From: Apostichopus parvimensis
Taxonomy: Eukaryota; Echinodermata; Holothuroidea; Aspidochirotida; Stichopodidae
Assembly: GCA_000934455.1 (NCBI GenBank)
Contig: KN883438.1
Coordinates: 105,953 to 126,355, forward strand
Reading direction: 5' to 3'
Length of the DNA stretch: 20,403 nucleotides
The translations under genes were made by a program, and so were the position numbers. Of the stretch, positions 9,531-19,770 are shown in pieces. The stretch's first letter is position 1. The number at the start of each line of letters is the position of its first letter. The notes beneath the pieces were generated by a model. The model worked only from the letters and a program-made list of their open reading frames with translations. It made no database searches and was not told the origin of the DNA.

Positions 9531-12170
9531 TGCCTATGTTTTAATATGCTTTTTGTTTAAAAACAATGTCTTGGGTAGCAATCACCAGTAAAATATATAT
9601 AAATTTTTTTAACTGGATCAAATTGAATTTGAGATGTTACATAATTCAGAATATATTTGGTGCCTCTATAACACTATCATCATTATATGCATGAGCATTA
9701 ATCTTAATTACCAATTAAATCGGGACCAACAGAGAATCTCTCTTGGGAAAGATTCAAGAGGTACAAATCATGTGACCAATGAAGCAGGTTCAACAAGTGC
9801 CAGTTATGCTGCATACCAAAAATTGCCAAAATTTATTTTCTGTAAAGAGAGGTAAGGCGACGGAAATGTGGGCCATCAAGTGTTGAACCAACCAGTTGTT
9901 TTCTGAGATGGTTATGATATACTCTGTGGATGTCAATTTATAGCAAGAATGTGAATTTTAGACCATATGGGTTTGATACTTTGCCATATGAGAAATGTTT
10001 GGTTGTAATATTGTCATTAACATCTTGTGAGTGAGATTTTAATAACAATACTGTCCTAATGCTACAATCATGTTTTATTTTGATTGGGTTGCTAATCTAC
10101 ATAGAAACTTATGTATTTAGGCTATGTTAATATTAAATGTAATTTAAAACTTCATTAGGTACTTTTCAAGAGGCTTCTGAAACTGGAAGTAATTTCACTC
10201 GGTTTCCAATGATAAACAGTCCTGGGAGGAAGTTGATGGCAAGTGAACATACTTTGTTAGTCAAATCCAAATGAATGTTTCTGTTTCTTTTTATACTTTC
10301 TGTGTTATGTAATATTTCCTGTTAAGCCTGTGGGACATATATGGGACCATCAACCATGTTTGTGTGTTGGGAATTACATGTATAGGCTATCATGCTACCG
10401 CAACTGTCACATATATGGTGTACTACATGTGTTTATTTCTTAGTTTGGGTATCATACAAACTGATATTTTTGCACGTCACAAAAAAACTCAAGTCAATTT
10501 AGTTTGTCATCGGGCAATATATTTGTAGGCTGCCAAAACTGAAATATCCTGATGAATCGGGATCTGTGGTAACCCCACATAATGGAGATGACTTTATGGG
10601 CCTCATGCTTCCAATCGAAAAACTTTTAATCTTCATTTTGGTTTGTATCTTCTTTAAAAAATATGATGTCATAAACTACTTTTGCATTTATAACATCTAC
10701 CCATTTTAAGTGTTGTCAGTGTTTGGTATGCATGTTCTTGAAATCAAATAGGTTTGTGGCGATATCATTTCATTTTCTTGCAAAAATGTGTCGTCTAAAT
10801 TCGTAATGTGACTTCCTGTATATTTAATAATGTCTAATGAGATCTGTAGCAACATTTTCAGTATTTACTAAAAATAACTCACTAGAAATTTTTGTATACA
10901 TGGGAAATTCTTCATATATCTTACAAAAACATCATCAGCAATTTTTTAAATTTTTTTATAACTTTTTCTATTTTTTGTAAAAATCTCTGTATGATTTATC
11001 AGAATTACCAATGTTTAATGAATCAATCTTGTGAAATAACAAAATTGCCAAATTATTTGCTAATATTGAATAGTACTTAATAAGCCATACACAGACATTT
11101 GTGCAATACTCAAACTTCAAAAATGAAATAGTACATAACAATTGAATCCAAACTTTTTAATTGCTAGGTGCATACAGCCTTGTCTTGATATTATATTAAA
11201 TGTTGTGTAAGTAGGAAGTTGTTTAAATGACAAAACAAAATAAGCTTCTCACAATGCTTGTTCAACTTTTGTAATCTGTGAAATATTAATCATAAAGGAT
11301 TTATGAATCTGAAATATTGCTTTAGTCCACATCATCTTGTTTAGTAGCCGAGCTGTCTGGGAGGCAAGTATCAGTCAAAAATATTGAAAATCTGAAATAG
11401 TGGAGCATATTTAAGAAAATGGTAAAATGGAAGGAATTTACACATAAAAAGAAATATTCAGGAAGTGGTAATGGGGGCACCCTCCTTGGATCCATCCTTA
11501 ATTAAGACCATTATATGTTTTTGTGGTTACTTTAGGAAAATGGTTGTAAACTACCAGTGGTATAGTTTTTGATAGTTGTTTTGGGTTAGGTTATGATTAT
11601 GACCTCTATGTCATTTTGTGATGAACCTTGTTGTAGGAGAGGGGGTTGTCACCTGGTGTACAACTTAGGTGTCCATTTTTTGGGGCTTGCTAGTATGGCT
11701 GCAGGCAATGCTGTTTACCTTCAAATCATATGTTTTGTTGTTTCCTTTCATCTTCCATTATTTTAACTTCTTTTCCTTTATTTGGTAGTAACATCTCACT
11801 CCTAGGTCATTCAACTCAAAGAGACCACAATTTATTTTGTATTTTTAGTCGTCATTACTACAATCTTGCTCAATCTGCCAGTACACCTTATGTCACATAA
11901 ACTAGCTGAGTTAAGTTTAAGTTGGCTGACCATATATTTTCCTCAGGGAGGGGTAAGAGATGTAGACAGTACTGTTAAATTATTCATATCAACATATATT
12001 GAATTGTTCCATATCTTTATGAAGAAAGCTGTTTATTAGAAATTACTTTGATAGTTATAATGTAATTGTGTGAACTTATTCAATTATTACATTTTAGGGT
12101 AGTGCATTAATGTATATTAAATGATACATTTTTGGTTTTGATGATAATCATTACCTTTGTAGGTGGATGA

Positions 12171-12187
12171 GTGTGTGTGTGTGTGTG
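12171..12187. repeat. (GT)n microsatellite
   Basis: Uninterrupted GT run of about 17 bases. Confidence 0.9.
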
Positions 12188-13310
12188 ATGCCTTGCATGT
12201 AAACACGATATCTCAAGAAGGGAAGCTTGGACAAATCTCATATTAAGTATGTCGTTGTGACACATTGAGTACATCTTTGCTTCCATTGTTGAAGTTTTCT
12301 GTTGTATTTGCAATTGTCAAGAGTCAGTGCCAAATAATGTAGTAATGTTGGGGGAAATGACCAGGAGCCATTTACGAAAATTATCTGTCGCCTAGTTAGA
12401 TGTGTTAGAAGCAAACCAGACCCAGAATCTTGGGGACCAGGGGGTAAAATTTGTCAGGCACCTGCTTAATGTACAGCTTGTAGGTGTACCACATTTGAGT
12501 AGAAGCCTGTTGCCTCAGGTAGAGATTAATCTGTATGCTGAATGCAAGAAAAGTTTTCATCTCGGTCATCCGCTGCCAATGTAAATATTGATTGTCGTAT
12601 CTCAATGCTTTTTGCTGTACTGCTTAGATTGAAGTATGTTGTTCATCATGGCTATACCCTACAGACTAGTGGGTCATATTCATATAACATTATTCTTGTA
12701 GCATCATTGAAACCTCACTGCAGTTTTGCTGTCTGGTTTATTAATCAATTTTCATCCATTGTATTTGCAGATGTGCAGTTCTTGGCAACTAGTGCTCCAA
12801 TAGATTTTATAGTTATATGTGAAGCATTGTTTTCTTGATTTTCAGTTAATGTTTAAATCAGTGCATATTTTTGCACTGACCTCAACATTTCTTACACACA
12901 AATTTCTTTTTACTTTGGACACAATAGCCAACACATTAACCTGGTCTGTAGTACCAGCATTTTGTGTGTGTTTGTGTAATTGAAAAGATCAATTTCACAA
13001 TATTCTAAACCAAACACTCTTTCTGTTATTGTGGAATTAGTATTCAGCAGTTAATATTAAACATAAGCCACTCTCGGCACCAGTTAGTTTCTAAGAGATA
13101 GACTAAAAGTCCAGTAAACGTACAACAAAAGACCAGAGAGACAAAGATAATCATTTTAAGACATAAAATTTATGTAAAATCCATCAATTATTATCATATA
13201 TAACAAAAGACTGGTTATACAGTCAAACTTTGCCTGACCTGAAACAATACATTATGATAATTAATCCAATCTCTAAGAGTTACATTCTTCACCACCATCC
13301 ACTCTACCTA

Positions 13311-13326
13311 CCCCCCCCCCCCCCCC
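13311..13326. repeat. C16 homopolymer
   Basis: Sixteen consecutive C, one of several long G/C homopolymers in an otherwise AT-rich window. Confidence 0.95.
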
Positions 13327-14361
13327 ATATCAATAACATGACCCTTCACCTATGGACATGCTTCACCACCTCATATATTATGAGGGTCAAAATGATTAAG
13401 ACATGCATTTTAAAGACTACTTGAACCAATACATGTATGTTAAATGTTATATAGATCGATACATACATGATAAATATGTTACATAACATGCCTGAGAAAT
13501 AGAGAGTGCTTAACCCCAAATTAATTATTGAGATACTGCAACCTACCTTACCAGATTCTAAGCACCAGATAAAAACACAGGTTACGACTTCCCCCGTATA
13601 CAGCCCGTGCTTAGGGATTCCTGACTTTCATCCTTCACAACTTTCAAATTTATATGTGTTACACCATCTCACCTTTTCCCCCAATAGGATGTGTCAAACA
13701 CAAGTGTCATAGCCTTGTATTTTATTCTAATTTTCATGTGTTTTATTCCAACTAGGCTTATTCAAATTTTTAGCATGATCCACTATTACACATTCAGGTA
13801 TAGGTCATAGTATAACTTCTCTGACAACATTTATCTACATCAGCAGAAACATTTCTAGCAAGTAAATATCACACTTATCAAGTCTGAAAGAGCCAATGGT
13901 TTGCCAAACGGCAGTTGAATGTCCAGATTTAGGCAATGGACATTTCCCACCAAAGCTATCATTATTCTGTTTATGCGGTTGTTGCTCCAAGAGTCGCTGT
14001 TGTTGTTCAAGGTGAAAGGAAGAAGCTGTGACCCAGGGTGGACAACCAAACACACATTCAATTATGCATCACCACTGCACAATCTCCTTTGGAAAACATA
14101 AACATCATTCAAAAATATCGACTTGATTAAAAGATATGTAGTTGACTATTTTTATACCTTGCTTTTTGTTTCTTGTTTTGAGATCCATCTCATAGGTGGT
14201 TCTATAGTGAGTTGTCACATGTTCAGTACTCACATTATATGTCTGTTCATGTAATTTGCATAAATTGAGTACAAGAAACCAGCAAATTATTGACAGATTT
14301 GATTAAATTTCATCAAACTATATGATATGATAACTTCCACAGCACCTTTGGGAGATGTTTG

Positions 14362-14528
14362 TTTATTGCAGGCAAATCGAACTGCATTTGGAGGTAACCT
14401 TGATCACACGTGTGAATGTGCCGGTCGTTATCGCACACCTCAAGTCGAGCGCCGATGTCATCCTATCCTGTCATTCTCTCATCTGTGGGGTGCCGATCTT
14501 TCCTTCCACCAGTGACGTTACCTTCTCG
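14362..14528 (-). other. EMC6 3' UTR with AATAAA
   Basis: The sequence after the stop is noticeably richer in GC and CpG than its surroundings. The polyadenylation hexamer AATAAA occurs on the minus strand at 14367-14362, about 160 nt after the stop. Confidence 0.65.
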
Positions 14529-14559
14529 TCAGTAAACATGAACCATGCCGTATAAAAAT
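14529..14559 (-). CDS. EMC6: EMC6 exon 6: FLYGMVHVY and stop
   Basis: The acceptor is AATGACAG. The first base completes the Thr codon, then [12 protein letters not shown] follows, identical to the vertebrate C-terminus. A second AG 11 bases upstream would add residues absent from the family and break the junction with the microexon. Confidence 0.95.
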
Positions 14560-17500
14560 CTGTCATTGAAACTGTTAGGGAAAAGAAATGGCCATATTAA
14601 ATTGATAGCTATTAGTTGTCATGTAGTCTACAACAGTGTGGAATTGTATCTTGTTTTGGACATCCAAAACTGTTAATTTTACCAAATTTACAAAAAAAAT
14701 AAGATTGCAAGTATTCAAAATATAAAGATACCTATCTACATATCCTCCCCAATTGAAAGGTTATGAGCAAGTAACTAATGATTCCTATAGATTCTCATCA
14801 ATATATTTCAGATTAGTATTGAACTTAATTAGTATGCCAATGGTTAAAAGATATCTCAGTTTCCACTTTTTACTAATTCCTGAATTGACATCAAACCTCA
14901 CAAGACAAGCTAAAGAAATCATTAAAATAGTATTTTAGAGTGTAAAATGGTGTCATAATTCTATCAAATTCAATTAAATAAGCAGTATTAAATACAGGGC
15001 TTTTATTAGGTATGGATATCATGCAGATACTTTTGTCTGTCAATTTTCAGACAAATTAACTGTGTGTTGAAGTTCTTAATGTCTTCTGGCAGAAAATTGC
15101 CAGTGCCGTTTTTTTCGGGGGGGGGGGGGGGGGGAGAGGGGGGTAAGCTACTTGCAAACCGCAAAATCCACTGGCAAGTATCCAATAAATACCTCAAATT
15201 GCACAAACAAACCTGCAAGGCCAAGTACACAGGTACAGGCAAACTTTCATTATAAATAAAATATGTGAAAAGAGTAAAATAGGTCGCAGTTATTTGTCAA
15301 GAAAAGGATACGTCCAAAACAGGATGTATGTCTGAAAAGGAAGCAGTTAAGGAAAAGAAAACAAATATGAAGTTGATATGAAGATCAAGATGAAAGTTCT
15401 ATAAAACCAGTAATAACTTTGTTGATGTCAGCTGCATTATTATACCAATAAATTGGTTTGCATTATCTGTTAACAAATCAAATAAATCTATAAATGTAAC
15501 AAACAACAGTACTGGGATGAAGTTTACTAAAAAATGACTTTTTTAAATATTCCACTTTTCCAATTAACTGCTAATGATATTACCTATATTACAAAAACCA
15601 TTACAAATCATAAGTTGCATTAAATTAAAAAGTTCGGGATGTATCCTAAAATGATTACTGTAGGCACAACTATATCACTGATGTGTGATGGTATACATCA
15701 TTGGAGTAAGGCAGTACATTAATACATTTCCTGCCCCCCCCCCCCAAGTCCACCCCTATATTGCCTTTCATTGTCCATGGAAGGTACTCTCTCTACAAGA
15801 TTTCCTCTCACTACATGTCCTCCCCTAAGAACATAACCTACAAAAAAAAATATGGAAACACAAATAAACTGTCTGTGGAAATGCAGTTAAGTTAATTATC
15901 TTCAGATTTATTTTTCCAGTGTTTCCTAGAACAAATTCTTTCTTAGACTACTTTGCTGCTTCTTGTAAAAGGATACAAATAAACCTCCAAACAGTCCCAT
16001 AGTAAAGATTGGTCTGCAAGTTGTAAAATACTGATTCACGTGTCTTCCTGCTTTGAAAAGCAGCATCGTCTGGAAAAGAAAAAGAAATAAATGCACTTCA
16101 TCAAAGTTGGTAAGGGCTTATAACACAACAATTATTGTCATTACTCCACGGTTGGAGATTATGAATAACATCTCACCTGTACTAAACGTCAAGTAGTGAC
16201 TCAAACTTGCATACTATCTATTAATGTCTAAAGAGTCAATTATGATACCACCACCTCCTAGCCAGCAAATAATTCATTCAAGATTTGTAAGCATAAATCT
16301 GTCACTACAACAAGTCCTTTACAGCATCTTATGACACATGCCTTTGATACTTTCAAGTCTGTTAACTATGATGACTGAACAGTTTAGAAGGGACATCAAA
16401 TGTGTTAAGAAATAATGTAACAAAGTTATTGTACAATATCCAGTTGAAATACTTGCGTGTACATTCACATACCTTCTTTGATATACATTGAGCTTTGTGA
16501 AGTTACAGTAAAACAACAATGTTAAATGTATTTCTTACGGACAAAAAGAACGCTGTCACAAAGTAGAATACAAATCCATAGAGACCAGTCAAACCAAGAA
16601 TCCCAGCGGCTGCCCCGGACACAGCAGACATGAATGTCCGACTGTAGCAAACAGACAGAAGAAAAAGAAATTGGTCATGAATCCTTCAGACCAATACAGT
16701 AATCGTAGTAATTCTGGAATATCTCCATGCAATTTCAAACAAAATTTTGAAAACAGAAGAAAGTCAGTAACATTGTTTATTTTCTAGATATCAACTAAAT
16801 CTTTTCCTTTTACAATATTACAGTATTTGGTCCTGAAATGTCTTCATGATAAAGTATTGTGTACAAGTGGAATACAGTGAGATAAGTTTGGCTTAGTATG
16901 CCCCCATCCCTCCCCCCCCCCCACTTAAAAAAACAAACAATGTCTCACCTTGAACATGATACTGTATGTGTCTAAGTATTGAAATGGTTCCAAGTGTGTG
17001 GTAATGAAATGTTAGTTGTGTTTTACAATTTGGAGTTGCTAACTTTTTACAAATATATACAGTTCAAAATTACGTGGTACAGGTAACTATGAAGGAACCT
17101 GTGTAAAAAGTGTAAGCTTTCCCCTATCAACCTCAGATAGAGTTAGGCTTGGCTACAAGCCAACATAAACTCACAACTTCAAGAATTCACAGGATGATTG
17201 TTAGCGAGAACTAACAATATGAATTTAATTGTTTTTCAGTTACCTAGAAATAATTTATGCTCAACAAGATTCTCCATATATGTTTCTTCTTTTTCTGGCA
17301 ACAATGTCCTCAGTGGGTACCATTGCAGTGCTTTAAGTATGCACAGCAATCCAATAATTATCTTACAGAACGTACAACTTACCTGTAATTTATTATTGAC
17401 ACGTTTCCCCTGATGGCAAGTTCGTTGAATATTACAGTCTCTGTAGAAAGAATCAAATACACATTCTTTCATTAGTGTAAGTGTCAAGAACATCCATGAA

Positions 17501-18244
17501 AAAGTATGAACAAAATATCCCAGAATTTAACATATTAATATGTGTCTAAATGATTGGTAAATGCAAATATCTTTGGTGCTATGTTTGCAACAACCTACTA
17601 TTTATATGAGTTTAATGAAGAAATACTGTAATACTTTCTTTGCTACTTTGCATTTTTGTGAGTTTGACCAAACTAATAGTAATAGCTAGAAGAAAGGTTA
17701 TACAAAATCATTCAACTCGATCTGCGGTAGAAGCTGGTGGAAAGGTTCCTGAAAGCAAGTGCCCCAAACCATTTATTTTTATACAAAATCAACAAAACGT
17801 CACTTGCAAGCAACAGAAAGTTAACTTTTTCATATGGCCGCACACGGTTTGGGGCGAGTCTTCAATGCCTTTAATATTAGGCTGGCCTAGAGGATTTTTA
17901 ATCTTACTTCTTAGCCCAATAAATGTATGTGATGCAAGTTGACATTAGACATGAATATACTATCATAATCAGTACCACCTAAGAATTAGGCCTATCATGT
18001 TTAACGTTGATAAAGTAACCGTTCTGGACGCTTTAGCCTCGTCAACATTGCCAACACTCTCCTAGATATAGTATTAACGTTTTTACTGTGAATTTGTGAT
18101 AGTCGAAGACTTATGGCCTAGCCTAACTGTTAGTGTTAGGTCTTCACATAGGTACAACGTTAGGCAAAACAAATTGAAAAAAACTATAATTTCATCACCT
18201 TTAATTTTGGAGGAAGAGGGAGCCAGTCTTCTATCAGAAGCCAT
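14529..18244 (-). CDS. EMC6: EMC6, ER membrane protein complex subunit 6, six coding exons
   Basis: EMC6 is a small three-helix subunit of the ER membrane protein complex, which inserts tail-anchored and multipass proteins; with EMC3 it forms the intramembrane insertase groove. Coding exons in transcript order: 18244-18199, 17440-17383, 16641-16539, 16069-15977, 15331-15312 (20 nt), 14559-14529. The join is 351 nt, 116 aa plus TGA, in continuous phase; human EMC6 is 110 aa. Recognised family blocks are [60 protein letters not shown] and FLYGMVHVY. Helices fall at about 40-57, 58-74 and 92-112. The ATG context ACAATGG is favourable and an in-frame TAA lies upstream. The N-terminal 15 residues are not conserved. 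It converges on AOX and is divergent from the SMARCC-type gene. Confidence 0.96.
14560..15311 (-). other. EMC6 intron 5 with G18 tract
   Basis: The + strand carries 18 G at 15117-15134 followed by AGAGGGGGG. A 9-bp inverted repeat (TTGCCAGTG at 15097-15105, CACTGGCAA at 15169-15177) flanks it. No coding sequence was recognised. Confidence 0.75.
15117..15143. repeat. G18 homopolymer and adjoining G run
   Basis: Eighteen consecutive G, then AGA and a further six G. Potentially G-quadruplex forming on the strand opposite to the EMC6 transcript. Confidence 0.95.
15312..15331 (-). CDS. EMC6: EMC6 exon 5: 20-nt microexon (TYILFW)
   Basis: Acceptor CTTCCTTTTCAG precedes it and donor GTATCC follows. 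Its 20 bases encode T-Y-I-L-F-W plus AC, completed to Thr by the next exon. These residues are exactly those missing between GGLF and FLYGMVHVY when compared with the human block TYVLFWT. It supplies the centre of the third membrane helix. Confidence 0.93.
15332..15976 (-). other. EMC6 intron 4 with C12 tract
   Basis: A 645-bp intron with 12 C on the + strand at 15734-15745, so G12 in the transcript. It contains the possible alternative 3' end directly after exon 4; otherwise nothing recognised. Confidence 0.75.
15907..15976 (-). other. Possible alternative 3' end of EMC6 (intronic polyadenylation)
   Basis: If the exon 4 donor is not used, translation continues [16 protein letters not shown] and stops at TAG (15928-15926). 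AATAAA follows at 15912-15907 with a GT-rich stretch beyond. The product would lack the third helix. This is a sequence-based possibility only. Confidence 0.4.
15977..16069 (-). CDS. EMC6: EMC6 exon 4: KAGR loop and start of third helix
   Basis: Acceptor TTCTTTTCCAG precedes it. It encodes [20 protein letters not shown] and then [11 protein letters not shown], aligned without gaps to human EMC6 up to GGLF. The donor is GTATCC, phase 0. Read-through of this donor gives an alternative tail and an early stop. Confidence 0.96.
16070..16538 (-). other. EMC6 intron 3, no gene seen
   Basis: A 469-bp AT-rich intron with no element or coding sequence that I can support. Confidence 0.75.
16539..16641 (-). 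CDS. EMC6: EMC6 exon 3: first helix and start of second
   Basis: Acceptor TTTGCTACAG precedes it and donor GTAAGA follows. It encodes [20 protein letters not shown] and continues [14 protein letters not shown]. The [11 protein letters not shown] core is nearly identical to vertebrate EMC6. Confidence 0.98.
16642..17382 (-). other. EMC6 intron 2 with C11 tract
   Basis: A 741-bp intron with an 11-base C run at 16912-16922 (G run in the transcript). No other structure recognised. Confidence 0.75.
17383..17440 (-). CDS. EMC6: EMC6 exon 2: [14 protein letters not shown]
   Basis: Acceptor CTTTCTACAG precedes it and donor GTAAGT follows. The exon encodes [19 protein letters not shown] plus two bases of Ser. 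It aligns with the human block SEAAVRGNAAVLDYC just before the first membrane helix. Confidence 0.95.
17441..18198 (-). other. EMC6 intron 1
   Basis: A 758-bp intron. GCCCCAAACC (17761-17770) and its exact complement (17846-17855) form a small stem, with GCAAGTG/CACTTGC nearby at 17755-17761 and 17801-17807. The 100-codon plus-strand open frame here (from 17640) has no recognisable domain and overlaps this stem. Confidence 0.65.
18199..18244 (-). CDS. EMC6: EMC6 exon 1: start codon and variable N-terminus
   Basis: ATG at 18244-18242 opens [15 protein letters not shown], ending after one base of a Glu codon (G|AG). Donor GTGATG follows. The N-terminus of EMC6 is variable in length and sequence, so this exon rests on frame, splice site, start context and the upstream in-frame stop. 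Confidence 0.82.
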
Positions 18245-19659
18245 TGTATCAACGCAAACTGTTAACTTATTAATACGTTAAGCCTTTTAGCTCATATATA
18301 TCACAACCTGATGCCTTTACGGAACTAGGCTAGTAATTTACTGTGATTCTGCGATCAGGATTCTGTAGTATAGCCTACAGTAGTTCGAAAATGTGTACCT
18401 CCTGCATGTGCCTAGTACTCGCATATGTTGCGTGCATGCAGTTGTCGTGTGGTGAATGTGCTAGTTGCATTTTAAAAGAGTCAAAATGACTTAAAGAGGA
18501 ACTAGCTTAAACAAACCGAGGGTGCGTTTGAACGGCAGGAATAAGATGAGTCTAGGCCTACTATATTGTTGAAATGTATAATAATCATTTTCGAACTGCA
18601 GCGGAGTAAATTACTCAATGAACTACATTCTTTTAAAGGGGAAATAGTTCTTTGACTTGTTTGTTACTCACTGCAGTTTACGTGACTTTCGACTTTTCGG
18701 ATTAGGATATACTGTTTCATGATCATCAACTGTATTTTGTAGCTGCCTTTTGTGGACATGCATTAGTTGGAAGTTAGGGTAATTTATTTTAGCAATAAAC
18801 CAGATAATTACAAGCAACACTATGTAACTTTTCACCAACATACCTACCTACCTGAGTCATTTGCTTCATACTATAAGTTTAAAGCATGTAAAAACCTGGC
18901 TAGGCACGTGACCCATTAAAACCCTATTTGTTACTAACTCAATTTAACTATTTTCAGTATCATCATAAGGCAGAGATGAAACCAATGGTCTGGCAAGTTA
19001 GTGATATAAGTTTCATCATATTTCCTACTACTTCACACTACACTAAACTAGTATCCAGCCAATATAAGTGCAGGAAATATTTGACGTATGCAATGTGCAT
19101 ATTTCTCAGTTTTAATGGAAAAATAAATCAAAGATAAGATAATTATAAATCATATAAATAGATAACTTCAAATAGATAAATACTCTTGATGATCATCAAC
19201 AGTTGATAGTTGATGCATTATGCCATGAATAAAATGACTCTATCCAGAAATTCTGGTCAATACAATCCTTAATGCCAGATTTGTTCATATCCATTCTGAA
19301 ATCTTAATGTTTGCAGTAGTTGAAGCCTTGAAGGATTAAAAAGTTATGTTCATTTTTTAATACTTTTTAATAATATTTTCAGTTTTCATCAGAGCCTGAA
19401 CTGTCATTTGTGTAATCCAGTTAGCTGAAATAGGTACGCATTTTTCGTAGGTATATCCATTCATATGATCATTTATCACAACAAGATAATTCCACCCTGA
19501 CCCCTTCCTCTCCAACCAAAAAAGAAAACCTTGAAAAACGCCAAATAAGTATCTTCCCTTTAAATTTTGTAAATAGCGTTTCCCACAGTTTGCAGTTTGT
19601 TCAACCCCGGCTCCCACTCTGACACTACTTCACGGACCACATACGAATCAACGCTAACA
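18245..19659. promoter_or_regulatory. Head-to-head intergenic region (EMC6 / SMARCC-type gene)
   Basis: The two start codons are divergent and 1.4 kb apart, so both promoters and 5' UTRs should lie here. No clear TATA box or named factor site can be assigned by eye. The region and its flanks hold repeated AGGCCTA motifs (17988, 18554, 19838, 19910). An upstream 5' UTR exon for either gene cannot be excluded. Confidence 0.5.
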
Positions 19660-19770
19660 ATGGCGACCAGAAAGAAGGACGGTGGAGCCGATTTTAAATT
19701 TTTCGAATCACCCGACACCACTGCTTCCCTCGACAATGTGAAGACCTGGCTTCAAAGACATTCGAAGAAA
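19660..19770 (+). CDS. SMARCC: SWI/SNF subunit SMARCC1/2-like, first coding exon (partial gene)
   Basis: SMARCC1/2 (BAF155/BAF170; Moira in flies, Swi3 in yeast) are scaffold subunits of nuclear BAF chromatin-remodelling complexes. ATG at 19660 in the context ACAATGG opens MATRKKDGGADFKFFESPDT and continues TASLDNVKTWLQRHSKK, followed by donor GTAAGT at 19771 (phase 0). It matches the N-termini of the vertebrate proteins: the RKKDGG start of SMARCC2, the KFWESPET-like block of SMARCC1, and the shared pattern DxVxxWLxxxxKK before the next exon (which begins Y-[IV] in vertebrates). Only 37 residues are visible; SWIRM, SANT and other domains would be beyond the window. The frame is open upstream of the ATG, but this is the first ATG in it. 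Confidence 0.86.

Larger units (their letters stand above)
9531..14361. other. Tail-to-tail intergenic region between AOX and EMC6
   Basis: About 4.8 kb of AT-rich sequence without a gene I recognise. It contains a short GT microsatellite at 12171-12187 and a C16 tract at 13311-13326. Weak coding-like pieces exist at about 9733-9854 and 10160-10249 (+) and 13835-14053 (-), but none has a family match I can name. It lies between the 3' ends of two convergent genes, so long 3' UTRs may occupy part of it. Confidence 0.6.

Noticed and set aside
11344-11372. tRNA A-box-like TAGCCGAGCTG
   Set aside because: No B-box or cloverleaf follows within tRNA distance; probably chance.
14995-15250. A second hAT-like element starting CAGGGCTTTT
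   Set aside because: No complementary right end or 8-bp target duplication could be found; only a 9-bp inverted repeat around the G tract.
15926-16069. EMC6 as a truncated pseudogene lacking helix 3
   Set aside because: At first exon 4 seemed to end in an unrelated tail, but the missing residues were found in a 20-nt microexon and a final exon with correct phase, giving a full-length protein.
17640-17942. 100-codon plus-strand open frame
   Set aside because: It lies within EMC6 intron 1, has no recognisable domain, splice context or start context, and includes a small inverted repeat.
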